A stretch of 64,000 nucleotides of DNA, taken from the NCBI GenBank assembly GCA_002842395.1, contig PHCV01000004.1, positions 194,374-258,373 of the forward strand, given 5' to 3'. Positions 12,865 through 22,502 of the stretch are shown here, in pieces. Below the pieces are notes generated by a model. It was not told the DNA's origin. It worked only from the letters and a program-made list of their open reading frames with translations, and did no database searches. This DNA is from Betaproteobacteria bacterium HGW-Betaproteobacteria-11. GTDB taxonomy: Bacteria > Pseudomonadota > Gammaproteobacteria > Burkholderiales > Rhodocyclaceae. Numbering within the stretch: position 1 is the stretch's first letter; each line of letters opens with the position of its first letter. The translations under genes and the position numbers were made by a program.

Positions 12865-13998
12865 ATGCACCACTCGAAAAATCATCTAAAGCCCGCCTTC
12901 TGTCTTGCCCTGTCCCTTGCCGCGGGCAGCAGTCTTGGCGCGCCGGTCAATTACGAAATGAACCTGACTACCACCTCCGGCCTCGGCGCCGGCGGCACCA
13001 TGAACACCCTCGGCATGCTGTTCGGCGCCAAGGACAGAAGTGGCAGCAGCGCCACGCGTAGCATGGAACTGCGCCTGACCAACCCGGCCGACATTCCCGA
13101 GGGATATCAGGCAACCCACAGTGTGCCGGCGGCGATGCGCATCGGGCCGCAACTGCCACTCACCGGCCAGCGCCACAGCCGGGGCGGCGAGAGGGGAGAG
13201 ACAAAAGAGTCACAGCCCGAGGGACGGGTGCTGATCTACTGGGGCTGTGCGACCACCATCCCCAAGGGCCAGCCCGAGATCATCGACTTCAAGGCATTGG
13301 CCGCCCGCATGCCCCCGGAAGTCATGGCCATGACCCGGCAAAGTCGCGCCAGCGGCCACCCGGCGAGCGGCGCGCCGGCCAGCCTGCCGCCGCGCACGCT
13401 GGGCTGGCCATGGGGCGATGACAATTTCCGCGGCATCCCCGGGGAAGCCTCGGCCGTGGGCGAGCATGCGGTGACGGCCAGTTTCATGCCGCAGGAGATT
13501 CGCTACACGCTCGATGCCAACCTCGACTTCCTCGAACCGATGGGGCTTGCGACCAGCGCCGGCAACACCCGCGCCACGATTCCCCTGACCTGGCAAGCCC
13601 TCGCCCGCGCCCGCGGCTACGATCTCCATGCCGTCGGTAGCAACAGCGAGAAGGAAATGGTGATCTGGCTGGCGGCCAAGGGCAAGAGCCCGATGCTGCC
13701 TGGCCGTCAGCACGAGTGCACGATTGCCGAAGGTGTGTTCGCCAAATCGCCGATGGCGATGGTTGCCGCGCAAGCCTTCGGCCCGCTCCAGGGCTTTGCC
13801 TATCCGCCACAGAAACCGGGCGAGAAAAAGCCTTTGATCTGGACCGCAAAGGTGCGCATCAATGCCTATGACAACCTGATGGTCGGCATGCAGGATGCGG
13901 CAGCCGGCGCCGCCAGGGAATCCGCCAAGGACTCGGCGGTGGATGCCGTCGTCCCGGCCGGCGTCGGCGGCGTGCTCAAGGGCCTGTTCGGTCACTGA
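12865..13998 (+). CDS. Secreted protein of unknown function
   Basis: I do not recognise a family. The 377-aa product starts with a cleavable signal peptide (FCLALSLAAGSSLGAP, cleavage near residue 27). Residues ~30-70 are rich in Gly, Ser and Thr. A charged, low-complexity stretch (GGERGETKESQPEGR, ~105-120) precedes VLIYWGCATTIP. The central part is rich in Pro, and ARARGYDLHAVGS with EMVIWLAAKG gives a mixed alpha/beta impression. The C-terminus carries glycine-rich AGVGGVLKGLFGH. AGGAGAT lies 8-9 nt before the ATG. yaeQ follows 13 bp downstream, so the two are probably co-transcribed. Export to periplasm is inferred. Confidence 0.75.
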   Translation: MHHSKNHLKPAFCLALSLAAGSSLGAPVNYEMNLTTTSGLGAGGTMNTLGMLFGAKDRSGSSATRSMELRLTNPADIPEGYQATHSVPAAMRIGPQLPLTGQRHSRGGERGETKESQPEGRVLIYWGCATTIPKGQPEIIDFKALAARMPPEVMAMTRQSRASGHPASGAPASLPPRTLGWPWGDDNFRGIPGEASAVGEHAVTASFMPQEIRYTLDANLDFLEPMGLATSAGNTRATIPLTWQALARARGYDLHAVGSNSEKEMVIWLAAKGKSPMLPGRQHECTIAEGVFAKSPMAMVAAQAFGPLQGFAYPPQKPGEKKPLIWTAKVRINAYDNLMVGMQDAAAGAARESAKDSAVDAVVPAGVGGVLKGLFGH

Positions 13999-14011
13999 CC
14001 CGACTTCGCTC

Positions 14012-14560
14012 ATGGCCACCAAATCGACCATTTTCAAGCTCGACCTGCAGATTGCCGACCTCGACCGCAACTATTTCGGCAACCACGCGCTGACCCTGGC
14101 GCGGCATCCGTCGGAAACCGATGAACGGATGATGGTGCGCGTACTGGCCTTCATGTTCCACGCCGATCCGGCGCTGGAATTCGGCAAGGGACTTTCGGCG
14201 GAAGACGAACCCGATCTGTGGCGCAAGGATGCGACCGGCGCCATCACCCACTGGATCATGGTCGGCCTGCCCGACGAGAAACGCATTCGTCGCGCCTGCG
14301 GCCGCGCCGCGGCCGTCGTCGTGTTGGCCTATGGCGGGCGTGGCGCGGAACTGTGGTGGCAGCAAAACCATGCGGCACTCGAGCGGCAGGACAAACTGAC
14401 CGTCCTCGACCTGCCGCAGGCGCAGACGCAAGCGCTCGCCCGCCTCGCCAGTCGCAACATGCAGATTCAGTGCACCGTTCAGGAGGGCGAACTGTGGCTG
14501 ATCGCCGACGGCGAGAATTTGCAAATTTCGCCGCTCATCAGAAGCCGGACCCTGGCTTGA
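14012..14560 (+). CDS. yaeQ: YaeQ family protein
   Basis: Conserved 182-aa protein with a nuclease-like (PD-(D/E)XK) fold in known structures; its activity is not firmly established. Characteristic stretches are the start ATKSTIFKLDLQIADLDRNY, HPSETDERMMVRVLAF, GLSAEDEPDLW, and the C-terminal MQIQCTVQEGELWL. The start at 14012 is the family start; the upstream open frame overlaps the previous gene and looks like read-through. Its last 23 bp overlap the convergent deoxyribosyltransferase-like gene. Confidence 0.92.
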   Translation: MATKSTIFKLDLQIADLDRNYFGNHALTLARHPSETDERMMVRVLAFMFHADPALEFGKGLSAEDEPDLWRKDATGAITHWIMVGLPDEKRIRRACGRAAAVVVLAYGGRGAELWWQQNHAALERQDKLTVLDLPQAQTQALARLASRNMQIQCTVQEGELWLIADGENLQISPLIRSRTLA

Positions 14561-15029
14561 GGCACGCTGCCACCTGAAACAGGGCGTCTTCAAGACGACC
14601 TTCGATCAGGGGCAAGGGTACCGCGAGCATCAGGTTGAACGGCAGGCCGAAGTCTTCCACCGTCCAGCCGGAGGCATCGTGAAACCGCCCCTCGGTGTCG
14701 GCTCCGCTGGCCTGTAGCCGCTCGCGCAGGGGTCGTAGCGAATCGGCATAACCCAGCACCGGCTTGCCCAGGGCCAGCGCATAGCCGATCTCGACACAGG
14801 TGCCCGAGTCCGGCTCCTGGCCGCGAAAGGGATTGAGGTTGGCGATGACGGCATCGGCCTCGTTCAGCAACCGCAGGTTGCTGCGAAAAATCCCGGGTGC
14901 CGCGGTCTGTGCCGCATCCAGCGGCAACAAGGCGAGGTGCCCATGCCGATGGCACGCGGCGCGGGCGGCCGCGGCCCACGTCTCGGCATCGGGGCGAAAC
15001 ACATCGGGGCCGGCGAGATAGAGCTTCAC
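14538..15029 (-). CDS. Nucleoside 2-deoxyribosyltransferase-like protein
   Basis: Small protein of 163 aa in the family that transfers 2-deoxyribose between bases or hydrolyses nucleotide N-glycosidic bonds. The signature begins VKLYLAGPDVFRPDA, followed by NLNPFRGQEPDSGTCVEIGYALALG, where the Glu corresponds to the catalytic residue of the family. A GTG start at 15029 gives the family N-terminus. A longer frame to 15098 would read through a dispersed-repeat copy and into the ankyrin gene, so it is less likely. It is the last gene of a minus-strand group with the ankyrin and dienelactone hydrolase genes. Confidence 0.82.
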   Translation of the reverse strand: MKLYLAGPDVFRPDAETWAAAARAACHRHGHLALLPLDAAQTAAPGIFRSNLRLLNEADAVIANLNPFRGQEPDSGTCVEIGYALALGKPVLGYADSLRPLRERLQASGADTEGRFHDASGWTVEDFGLPFNLMLAVPLPLIEGRLEDALFQVAACLKPGSGF

Positions 15030-15049
15030 GCAGCGTCCGGAGAGTGTTC

Positions 15050-15077
15050 TCGCCGTCTTGTCAGCGCCGACTTTTTT
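15050..15077 (-). repeat. Dispersed repeat copy (between ankyrin and deoxyribosyltransferase genes)
   Basis: The minus strand reads AAAAAAGTCGGCGCTGAC and then AAGACGGCGA, matching core and tail with one difference in the core. It lies in the 49-bp gap between the two genes. Confidence 0.7.
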
Positions 15078-15078
15078 G

Positions 15079-15522
15079 TCATCCCTCGTCCTGCCCAAGC
15101 AGGATCAGCTCCTGCAAGGCTTGTGGCGTCCCCGGCAGTTGTGCGGCGTCGATCGCGGTCAAACCGTCCACACGCGGAATCGCAACATCCGCTCCCACTG
15201 CCAGCAGCACCTCGACCGGACCGGCCTCGCCGGCGAGCAGCGCGGTCATCAGTGGCGTATTGCCATCGTCATCCTGGACATTGACCTCGCAACCGGCGCT
15301 GATCAGGATGGCGACGATGGTGGCATGGCCGCCGGCCGCCGCCGCATGCAGCGGACGCTGTCCGTTGGGGCCGCGCACTTCGAGGTGGCTGCCGGCTTCG
15401 GTCAGCACCCGCACGGCAGCGACGCAGCCCAACCTGGCGGCAACATATAACGGCGGCCCTTCGCGGGCGAGCAGGGCTTCGGTCAGGCTGGCATTGACCC
15501 AATCGGCGGGAGTGAGCTCCAT
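15079..15522 (-). CDS. Ankyrin repeat protein
   Basis: Small soluble protein of 147 aa made almost wholly of ankyrin repeats: GPPLYVAARLGCVAAVRVLTEAG, GQRPLHAAAAGGHATIVAILIS, GNTPLMTALLAGEAGPVEVLL (each shown in part) and a last half repeat. No signal peptide is visible, so a cytoplasmic protein-binding role is inferred. The start at 15522 (MELTPADWV) lies 11 bp after the upstream hydrolase stop; no clear ribosome site decides it, and a TTG a few codons upstream is possible. Confidence 0.8.
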   Translation of the reverse strand: MELTPADWVNASLTEALLAREGPPLYVAARLGCVAAVRVLTEAGSHLEVRGPNGQRPLHAAAAGGHATIVAILISAGCEVNVQDDDGNTPLMTALLAGEAGPVEVLLAVGADVAIPRVDGLTAIDAAQLPGTPQALQELILLGQDEG

Positions 15523-15532
15523 CAGGCGCGGG

Positions 15533-16198
15533 TCAGACAAGTTTCCGCCGCAAAAAGTCGAGCGTCCGCTGCCAGGCCAGCTGCGCCTTGTCGGCGTCAT
15601 ATACCTCGGGGCGCCGTTCGTTGAAAAACGCATGCGCGGCATCGTAGCGGTAGAGCTCCGGCGTTTGGCCGGCACCCTTCATCGCCGCCTCCAGCGCAGC
15701 GACGATGGCCGGCGTGCACCAGTCGTCGCGGCTGGCGAAATGGCCCTGGAAGGGAATGCGGATGCTGGCCGGATCGGCGAACTCCGGCGGCGGGATGCCG
15801 TAGAAACAGACGGCGGCTGCAAGGCCGGGCACATGCACGGCAGCCGCGATGGTCAGCGCACCGCCCATGCAGAACCCCATCACGCCGACCTTGCCGCTGA
15901 CCTTGCCCAGATAGTCGGTGGCACCGCGAATGTCCTGGTGGGTTGCGCCGGCAAAATCGAGCCCGTTCATCAGGTGGCTGGCCTCATCCGGGTCCTGGGT
16001 CACCCGGCCGTGAAAAAGATCGGGGGCCAGGGCATTGCAGCCGGCCTCGGCAAAGCGATCGGCGATGCCGCAAATCTGTGCGTTGAGTCCCCACCACTCC
16101 TGGATCACGATCACGCCGGGCCTTCCCGCGCCGGCCTGCGCCAGATAGCCGGGGCAGAGGCTGCCATCCGGCCGTGAAAATTCGATGCGTTCCCCCAT
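15533..16198 (-). CDS. Dienelactone hydrolase family protein
   Basis: Alpha/beta hydrolase of 221 aa. The nucleophile is Cys in GFCMGGAL, as in carboxymethylenebutenolidase. The family VIVIQEWWGLN segment is near the N-terminus, and the Asp and His of the triad lie in ASRDDWCTP and DAAHAFFNE. The start at 16198 (MGERIEFSR) follows GGAGGAG 8 nt upstream; a longer frame begins within the divergent dapC leader and is not used. The natural substrate is unknown, since no aromatic degradation genes lie nearby. Confidence 0.9.
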   Translation of the reverse strand: MGERIEFSRPDGSLCPGYLAQAGAGRPGVIVIQEWWGLNAQICGIADRFAEAGCNALAPDLFHGRVTQDPDEASHLMNGLDFAGATHQDIRGATDYLGKVSGKVGVMGFCMGGALTIAAAVHVPGLAAAVCFYGIPPPEFADPASIRIPFQGHFASRDDWCTPAIVAALEAAMKGAGQTPELYRYDAAHAFFNERRPEVYDADKAQLAWQRTLDFLRRKLV

Positions 16199-16307
16199 GG
16201 GTTTCTCCTCCGACAATCGCTGCCGGCAAATTTACCCCAATTCGCCGGCCCCGGCGGCACGGCCCCTTGCCTATAATCCGGATTCCGTTTTTGCCACGCC
16301 CCCATTC

Positions 16308-17501
16308 GTGAATCCCGATCTCGCCCGCCTGCACCCCTACCCGTTCGAGAAGCTGCGCCAGCTCTTCGCCGGCGTCTCGCCAGCGCCGACTTTTGCAGAG
16401 ATCAAGCTCTCCATTGGCGAGCCGCAGCATGCCACGCCGGCCTTCATCCAGCAGGCGCTGTGTGACAACCTGAAGGGTCTCGCCAACTATCCGACCACCC
16501 AGGGCAGCGAGGCGCTGCGCGAAGCCATCGCCGCCTGGATCAAACGCCGCTTCGCCATTCCCGCACTCGACCCGGCAAGCCAGGTACTACCGGTCAATGG
16601 CTCGCGCGAGGCGCTGTTTGCCTTTGCCCAGACCGTCATCGACCGCCGCCGCGCCCGGCCCAGGGTGGTCTGCCCCAATCCCTTCTACCAGATCTACGAA
16701 GGCGCCGCCCTGCTCGCCGGGGCCGAGCCGGTGTTTCTCAACACCGTGCCGGAAAATGACTTCGCCCTGGACTGGGACTCGCTACCCGCCACGGTCTGGG
16801 CCGAGGTGCAACTGGTCTATGTCTGCTCGCCGGCCAATCCGACCGGCAAGGTACTCACCCAGGCCGACTGGCAGGCGCTGTTCGAGCTTTCCGACCGCCA
16901 TGGCTTCGTCATCGCCGCCGACGAATGCTATTCGGAGATTTATTTCGACGAAACCGCGCCGCCGCTGGGTGCGCTCGCCGCCGCGACCCGTTGCGGACGT
17001 GGCGACTTCCGCAACCTGATGGTGTTCTCCAGTCTTTCCAAGCGCTCCAACGTACCGGGGCTGCGCTCCGGGTTTGTCGCCGGCGATGTCGCGCTGCTGA
17101 AGAAATTCCTGCTCTATCGCACCTACCACGGCAGCGCGATGAACCCGGCGGTGCAGGCGGCAAGCCTGGTCGCCTGGAATGATGAGGCACATGTGCGCGC
17201 CAATCGGCGCCTGTATGCCGAAAAGTTCCGCCTCGTCACCCCGATCATCAGCCACCATCTGCCCTGCGCGCTGCCCGATGCCGGCTTTTATCTCTGGGCG
17301 CGCACGCCGATCGACGACGCCGAATTTGCGCGCGAGCTCATGCGCCGGCAAAATGTGATCGTCCTGCCCGGCAGCTTCCTGGCACGCGATGCAATGGGCA
17401 TCAATCCGGGCCGAAATTGCGTCCGCATCGCCCTGGTCGCCAGCCCCGAGGAATGCCTGGAAGCGGCCCGGCGCATCGAACATTTCTGCACGCACCTGTA
17501 A
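16308..17501 (+). CDS. dapC: Succinyldiaminopimelate transaminase
   Basis: PLP-dependent class I aminotransferase of lysine/meso-diaminopimelate synthesis; 397 aa. The GTG start at 16308 gives the family N-terminus ([19 protein letters not shown]). Motifs are [23 protein letters not shown], and the PLP lysine in [17 protein letters not shown]. dapD follows 25 bp downstream and dapE is further on, which supports DapC over other aminotransferases. A consensus -10 TATAAT lies at 16272-16277, about 30 bp upstream, with no good -35. A repeat copy encodes SPAPTF near residue 25. Confidence 0.92.
   Translation: MNPDLARLHPYPFEKLRQLFAGVSPAPTFAEIKLSIGEPQHATPAFIQQALCDNLKGLANYPTTQGSEALREAIAAWIKRRFAIPALDPASQVLPVNGSREALFAFAQTVIDRRRARPRVVCPNPFYQIYEGAALLAGAEPVFLNTVPENDFALDWDSLPATVWAEVQLVYVCSPANPTGKVLTQADWQALFELSDRHGFVIAADECYSEIYFDETAPPLGALAAATRCGRGDFRNLMVFSSLSKRSNVPGLRSGFVAGDVALLKKFLLYRTYHGSAMNPAVQAASLVAWNDEAHVRANRRLYAEKFRLVTPIISHHLPCALPDAGFYLWARTPIDDAEFARELMRRQNVIVLPGSFLARDAMGINPGRNCVRIALVASPEECLEAARRIEHFCTHL
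16370..16394 (-). repeat. Dispersed repeat copy (inside dapC)
   Basis: The minus strand reads AAAAGTCGGCGCTGGCGAG followed by ACGCCG. On the dapC strand it encodes PAPTF, the same frame as in serC and tsaB. Confidence 0.75.
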
Positions 17502-17526
17502 CCGTTCATCGAACAAGGAAAATCCA

Positions 17527-18372
17527 ATGCTCCCGACGAATCAGTTGTACGAACCAAACGAACTGCAAGCCATCATCGAGCAGGCCTGGGAAGATCGCGC
17601 CAGCCTCAAGCCCGGCACCGCCCCGGCGCGCATCGGCGATGCCGTGACTCATGTACTGGGCGAACTCGACAGTGGCCGCCTGCGCGTGGCGGAAAAAATC
17701 GATCGCCAGTGGGTCACCCATCAGTGGCTCAAGAAGGCCGTGCTGCTCTCCTTCCGGCTCGAAGACAATGTCTTGGTGGATGCGGGCCCGATGCGCTATT
17801 TCGACAAGGTGCCGACCAAGTTCGCTCACTACGATACCCACCGCTTCGAAACCGGCGGCTTTCGTGTCGTGCCGCCCGCGGTTGCCCGCCGTGGCAGCTT
17901 CATCGGCAAGAACGTGGTGCTGATGCCCAGTTACGTGAACATCGGCGCCTATGTCGATGAAGGCACCATGGTCGACACCTGGGCCACCGTCGGTTCCTGC
18001 GCACAGATCGGCAAGAACGTGCATCTCTCGGGGGGCGTCGGCATCGGCGGCGTGCTCGAACCCTTGCAGGCCAACCCGACCATCATCGGCGACAACTGCT
18101 TCATCGGCGCACGTTCGGAAGTCGTCGAAGGCGTCATCGTCGAGGACAACTGCGTCGTCTCGATGGGCGTTTATATCAGCCAGAGCACGAAAATCTACGA
18201 TCGCGCCAGCGGCGAAATCAGCTACGGCCGGATCCCCGAAGGCTCGGTGGTGGTCAGCGGCAACCTGCCCTCCAGCGATGGCAAGTACAGTCTCTACTGT
18301 GCCGTGATCGTCAAACGGGTGGATGCACAGACCCGCGCCAAGACCAGCATCAACGAACTGCTGCGCGACTGA
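17527..18372 (+). CDS. dapD: 2,3,4,5-tetrahydropyridine-2,6-dicarboxylate N-succinyltransferase
   Basis: Succinyl-CoA-dependent acyltransferase of the diaminopimelate pathway, acting just before DapC. The C-terminal half is a left-handed beta-helix of hexapeptide repeats ([51 protein letters not shown]). The N-terminal helical part has [11 protein letters not shown] and [15 protein letters not shown]. At 281 aa it is of normal length. The ATG at 17527 has AAGGA about 8 nt upstream; the frame is open further upstream inside dapC but is not used. Confidence 0.97.
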   Translation: MLPTNQLYEPNELQAIIEQAWEDRASLKPGTAPARIGDAVTHVLGELDSGRLRVAEKIDRQWVTHQWLKKAVLLSFRLEDNVLVDAGPMRYFDKVPTKFAHYDTHRFETGGFRVVPPAVARRGSFIGKNVVLMPSYVNIGAYVDEGTMVDTWATVGSCAQIGKNVHLSGGVGIGGVLEPLQANPTIIGDNCFIGARSEVVEGVIVEDNCVVSMGVYISQSTKIYDRASGEISYGRIPEGSVVVSGNLPSSDGKYSLYCAVIVKRVDAQTRAKTSINELLRD

Positions 18373-18398
18373 TCGCGCGCACCGGCCAGGGAGAAGTC

Positions 18399-19568
18399 AT
18401 GGGCAACATGCACAAGTTGTTTCAACTGATGGCGGCGAAGAAGGCTTCCGACCTGTTCATTTCCTGCGGCGCGCCGATCACCATCAAGATCAACGGCGCC
18501 GCCCTACCGGTCAATCCGACGGTGATCGACCTGGCCAGTATCACGCTGCTCTTGCGTGAAGTGCTCAGCGAAGCACAGCTCGGGGAATTCGAGGAAAAGC
18601 GCGAACTCAACCTGCGCCAGGGTCTGCGCGATGTCGGCGCCTTCCGCATCTCGTGTTTCTATCAGCGCGGCACGCCCGCCATGGTGGTGCGCTACATCCC
18701 GGCCGACATTCCAAACTTCGACGCCCTCGGACTACCCGACGTGCTCAAGGACGTCATCATGGAAAAACGCGGCCTGGTGCTGATGGTCGGCTCCACCGGC
18801 TCGGGCAAGTCCACCACGCTGACCTCGATGCTGGATCACCGCAACGAACAGCGCACCGGCCACATCCTCACCCTGGAAGACCCGATCGAATTCCTGTTCA
18901 AGAACAAGAAATCCATCGTCAATCAGCGCGAGGTCGGCAGCGACACGCTGTCCTTCCAGGCCGCGCTGAAGAACGCCATGCGCCAGGCGCCGGACGTGAT
19001 TTTCATCGGCGAGATCCGCGACAAGGAGACCATGAGCCAGGCCATTGCCTACGCCCAGTCCGGCCAGCTGTGCATCGCCACGCTGCACGCCAACAACAGT
19101 TATCACGCGATGAGCCGGATCATCAGCTTCTATCCGCTGGAAAATCGCCCGGCCCTGCTCGCCGACCTGGCGGTAGCCTTGAAGTGCGTCATCTCGCAGC
19201 GCCTGGTGAAAAAGCCCGACGGCAATCGCACGCCGGCCGTGGAAGTGCTGCTCAATTCGCGCTATGTCGGCGAGCTGATCGAAAAAGGCGAGTTGAACGA
19301 GATCAAGGAGGCCATGGAAAAGAGCCTGGTGCCCGGCAGCCAGACCTTCGAGCAATGCCTGTTCAACCTCTACAAGGCCAACGTCATCACCCTGGACGAG
19401 GCCTTGGCCAACGCCGACTCGGCCAACAACCTGCAATGGCTGGTCAACAACGCCGAGGCCCCGGCCGAGCAGCCGGCCGCCAGCCAGATTCCGCTCAATC
19501 CGGTGCAATCGGTGGCGCCCGGCACCTCGTTTTCCGAATTCACCCTCAAGCTCGACGCCGACAACTGA
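18399..19568 (+). CDS. pilU: PilT/PilU-family type IV pilus retraction ATPase
   Basis: Hexameric secretion-type ATPase that powers pilus retraction. The 389-aa protein has the N-terminal PAS-like region (~1-100), Walker [11 protein letters not shown] near residue 130, the Asp box [10 protein letters not shown], Walker B/His region [13 protein letters not shown] and [17 protein letters not shown] and the extended C-terminus (~350-389, Pro/Ala-rich and ending KLDADN) point to PilU rather than PilT. It sits between dapD and dapE: 26 bp after dapD, and its stop overlaps the dapE start. So it is co-expressed with lysine synthesis genes and not with other pilus genes. Confidence 0.9.
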   Translation: MGNMHKLFQLMAAKKASDLFISCGAPITIKINGAALPVNPTVIDLASITLLLREVLSEAQLGEFEEKRELNLRQGLRDVGAFRISCFYQRGTPAMVVRYIPADIPNFDALGLPDVLKDVIMEKRGLVLMVGSTGSGKSTTLTSMLDHRNEQRTGHILTLEDPIEFLFKNKKSIVNQREVGSDTLSFQAALKNAMRQAPDVIFIGEIRDKETMSQAIAYAQSGQLCIATLHANNSYHAMSRIISFYPLENRPALLADLAVALKCVISQRLVKKPDGNRTPAVEVLLNSRYVGELIEKGELNEIKEAMEKSLVPGSQTFEQCLFNLYKANVITLDEALANADSANNLQWLVNNAEAPAEQPAASQIPLNPVQSVAPGTSFSEFTLKLDADN

Positions 19569-20728
19569 TGCCCGTCCTCGAAAAAACCCGGGCGCTGATC
19601 GCCCGCCCGTCGGTCACTCCCGATGATGCCGGCTGCCTGGAACTGATCGCCGGCTGGCTGATTCCGCTCGGCTTCACCTGCGAACGCCTCGACGCCGGCG
19701 GTGTCGCCAATCTGTGGGCGACGCGACGCGGAACAGGCGAAGGCCGCGTCATCTGCTTTGCCGGGCACACCGACGTCGTCCCGCCCGGTTCCCGCGATGC
19801 ATGGGCCTCCGATCCGTTCACGCCCACCGAACGTGATGGCAAGCTCTACGGCCGCGGCGCGGCAGACATGAAAAGCTCGATCGCCGCCGCGATCACCGCC
19901 GTCGAACGGCTGCTCGCTCGCCGTGCCGCCAGCGCCAGCGCTTTGCGTCCCTGCGGGAAGCTTTCCGACACGCTGGCCTTTTTACTCACCTCGGATGAAG
20001 AAGGCGATGCGATTCATGGCACCGCGCATGTGGTCGAGGTGCTCAAATCGCGCGGCGAACGCATCGACTTCTGCATCGTCGGCGAACCGACCTGCGTCGA
20101 ACGCCTCGGCGATACGGTAAAGAACGGCCGGCGCGGCTCGCTCAGCGGTCATCTCCTGATGCAGGGCGTGCAAGGCCATGTCGCCTACCCGCAGCTGGCA
20201 CGCAACCCGGTGCATCAGGCGGCGCCAGCGCTGGCCGAGCTGGTCGCAACAACCTGGGACGAAGGCAATGCCGACTTTCCGCCGACCACCCTGCAAATCT
20301 CCGGTATCCACGCCGGTACCGGCGCCAGTAACGTCATTCCAGGCAGCCTCGCGGTCGATTTCAATTTCCGCTTCGCCACCGCCAGCACGGCCGAAGGCCT
20401 GCAGGCACGCGTCCATCAACTGCTCGATCGCCACGGCATCGAGTACGCGCTGCGCTGGACGCTTGGTGCAAAACCTTTCCTCACGCCGCGGGGCGATCTA
20501 TGCGCCGCGCTCACCGATGCGATTTTCGAAGCCAGCGGCGTGTCGCCCACGCTGTCCACCACCGGCGGCACCTCGGATGGCCGCTTCCTCGTTGAGCTTT
20601 GTGCGCAAGTTGCCGAGTTCGGCCCGGTGAACGCCAGCATCCACAAAATCGATGAACATATCGCCCTCGCCGACCTCGAACCCCTGGCCCGCATCTACGA
20701 GGGCGCGTTCGCCCGCCTCGCCTCATGA
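19568..20728 (+). CDS. dapE: Succinyl-diaminopimelate desuccinylase
   Basis: Dizinc M20-family hydrolase releasing succinate from succinyl-diaminopimelate. Metal and catalytic motifs are [36 protein letters not shown], and the C-terminal [11 protein letters not shown] with [10 protein letters not shown]. The 386-aa length is close to usual. An Ala/Ser-rich insert ([14 protein letters not shown], ~115-130) is longer than in most homologues. The ATG overlaps the pilU stop (TGATG), and the stop region overlaps prmB by 4 nt. Confidence 0.96.
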   Translation: MPVLEKTRALIARPSVTPDDAGCLELIAGWLIPLGFTCERLDAGGVANLWATRRGTGEGRVICFAGHTDVVPPGSRDAWASDPFTPTERDGKLYGRGAADMKSSIAAAITAVERLLARRAASASALRPCGKLSDTLAFLLTSDEEGDAIHGTAHVVEVLKSRGERIDFCIVGEPTCVERLGDTVKNGRRGSLSGHLLMQGVQGHVAYPQLARNPVHQAAPALAELVATTWDEGNADFPPTTLQISGIHAGTGASNVIPGSLAVDFNFRFATASTAEGLQARVHQLLDRHGIEYALRWTLGAKPFLTPRGDLCAALTDAIFEASGVSPTLSTTGGTSDGRFLVELCAQVAEFGPVNASIHKIDEHIALADLEPLARIYEGAFARLAS

Positions 20729-21642
20729 GCGCGCCGATCGACGAACTGATCACGCTGCGCGACTGGCTGCGCTGGACGGTCAGTCGCTTCGAAGCGGCGA
20801 AGCTCTGTTACGGCCACGGTACCGACAATGCCTGGGACGAAGCCATCTGGCTGCTGCTGGCCGCCCTGCAACTACCGCGCGACCGGCTGGAACCCTTTCT
20901 CGACGCCCGCCTCACCCGGGATGAACGCCAGCACGTGGCCAAGCTCGTCGAACAGCGCATCGCTCGCCGCCTGCCGCTGGCCTACCTGCTCGGCGAAGCC
21001 TGGCTCGGCCCCTATCGCTTCCACGTCGACGAACGGGTCATCGTTCCGCGCTCCTACTTTTTCGAACTGCTGGCCGAGGGCTTCGCACCCTGGGTCGAGG
21101 ACCCCGCGGCCGTCGGCAGTGCGCTCGATCTGTGCACCGGCTCCGGCTGTCTCGCCATTCTCATGGCGCTCGCCTTTCCGCAAGCCCGCATCGATGCCAT
21201 TGACATCTCGACGGCGGCGCTCGAGGTCGCCCGCCGCAACATCGCCGACTACGATCTGGCCGACCGCGTGCAGCCGATCGCGTCTGATCTGTTCGCCGCC
21301 GTGGCGGACAAACGCTACGACCTGATCCTCAGCAATCCACCCTATGTCACGGCTGCGGCAATGCTCGCCCTGCCGGCCGAATACCGTCACGAGCCGGCCC
21401 TCGCGCTTGCCGCCGGCCCGGACGGGATGGACATGGTGCGCCGCATTTTGCACACCGCGCGCGGCCATCTCAATCCTGGTGGATTCATCGCCATCGAGGT
21501 CGGCCACAACCGTGCCGAGGTCGAAGCCGCCTTCCCCGATCTCAACGCGATGTGGCTCGACACCGTTTCGAGTACGGAGAAAATCTTCCTCGTCGGCTAC
21601 GACGACCTTCCCGAACCTCAATCCCTCCTGGAGCACGCATGA
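20725..21642 (+). CDS. prmB: Ribosomal protein L3 glutamine N5-methyltransferase
   Basis: SAM-dependent methyltransferase acting on glutamine of ribosomal protein L3. It has the HemK-type catalytic motif SNPPYV and the SAM motif [13 protein letters not shown], followed by DAIDIS. The PrmB-specific N-terminus includes ITLRDWLRW and [22 protein letters not shown] with VIVPRSYF, which favours PrmB over PrmC. The protein has 305 aa. It overlaps dapE and the ferredoxin gene by 4 nt each. Confidence 0.94.
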   Translation: MSAPIDELITLRDWLRWTVSRFEAAKLCYGHGTDNAWDEAIWLLLAALQLPRDRLEPFLDARLTRDERQHVAKLVEQRIARRLPLAYLLGEAWLGPYRFHVDERVIVPRSYFFELLAEGFAPWVEDPAAVGSALDLCTGSGCLAILMALAFPQARIDAIDISTAALEVARRNIADYDLADRVQPIASDLFAAVADKRYDLILSNPPYVTAAAMLALPAEYRHEPALALAAGPDGMDMVRRILHTARGHLNPGGFIAIEVGHNRAEVEAAFPDLNAMWLDTVSSTEKIFLVGYDDLPEPQSLLEHA

Positions 21643-21953
21643 TCACGGTCACCTTCATTCTCAAGGACGGCAGCCGCCAGACGCTCGACGCGACCGAAGG
21701 CGAAACCGTAATGCAGCTGGCCACCGGCAACGGCGTGCCCGGCATCGAGGGCGCCTGTGGCGGGTTTTGCTCCTGCGCCACCTGTCATGTCTATGTCGAG
21801 AGCGACCATGCCCTGCCACCGATCGCCGACGACGAAGAGGCCATGCTCGCCGGCACCGCGGCCAGCCTTGAGGCCAACAGCCGGCTCGGCTGCCAGATCA
21901 GGCTCACGCCCGAACTCGACGGCCTCGTCGTACGCATGCCGGAGCGACAGTAA
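21639..21953 (+). CDS. [2Fe-2S] ferredoxin, adrenodoxin type
   Basis: Electron carrier of 104 aa. The cluster ligands are Cys40, Cys46 and Cys49 (C-X5-C-X2-C) plus Cys85 in RLGCQIRL; an extra Cys44 lies within the loop. The spacing and the GACGGFCSCATCHVYV motif resemble putidaredoxin/terpredoxin-like ferredoxins rather than IscFdx. No ferredoxin reductase or P450 is adjacent, so the partner is unknown. The start overlaps prmB (ATGA). Confidence 0.9.
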   Translation: MITVTFILKDGSRQTLDATEGETVMQLATGNGVPGIEGACGGFCSCATCHVYVESDHALPPIADDEEAMLAGTAASLEANSRLGCQIRLTPELDGLVVRMPERQ

Positions 21954-21971
21954 TCCCCGGCTCGGGGCGGC

Positions 21972-22502
21972 TCATTCTTCCGGCGGTGCGCTCTCGCCGA
22001 ACAATTCCTCGACGAAACCGAAGCGCGAGAAATCCCGCATCCGCAGCGGGTAGAGAATGCCATCGAGATGATCGCATTCGTGCTGTACGACGCGGGCATG
22101 AAAACCCTCGACGCTGCGCTCGAAGCGCCGTCCCTGGGCATCGAAACCGGCGTAGCGCAAACGCTTGCGGCGGGGCACGACACCGCGCAGGCCGGGCACC
22201 GAGAGGCAGCCTTCCCAGCCCTCTTCCTCTTCCTCGTCGGGAAAGGTGAGTTGCGGATTGATGAGTACCGTTCGCGGCACCGCCGGCGCCTCTGGATAGC
22301 GAGGATTGGCGTCGATGCCGAAGATCACCACTCGCAGGTCCACCCCGATCTGCGGCGCGGCAAGCCCGGCGCCATCGTGGTAGGCCATCGTCTCTTCCAT
22401 GTCGGCGAGCAGCCGGGCGAGCGCCGGATTGGCAAAGTCGGTGACCGGCCGCGAAACCTGCAACAGCCGCGGGTCCCCCATGCGCAAGACTGGCCGGATC
22501 AT
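21972..22502 (-). CDS. def: Peptide deformylase
   Basis: Metalloenzyme that removes the formyl group from nascent N-termini. All three motifs are intact: GLAAPQIG (residues 46-53), EGCLSVPG (97-104) and HECDH (141-145). The protein has 176 aa. A run of six Glu (~89-94) is unusual. The start at 22502 has GGAGAAGG upstream and overlaps the mtnP stop (ATGA). It lacks the usual fmt neighbour, so it may be a second deformylase of the cell. Confidence 0.95.
   Translation of the reverse strand: MIRPVLRMGDPRLLQVSRPVTDFANPALARLLADMEETMAYHDGAGLAAPQIGVDLRVVIFGIDANPRYPEAPAVPRTVLINPQLTFPDEEEEEGWEGCLSVPGLRGVVPRRKRLRYAGFDAQGRRFERSVEGFHARVVQHECDHLDGILYPLRMRDFSRFGFVEELFGESAPPEE

Noticed and set aside
18653-20728. 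A 691-residue frame on the plus strand spanning pilU
   Set aside because: Its first half is pilU in the wrong frame. Only the in-frame part from 19568 is dapE.
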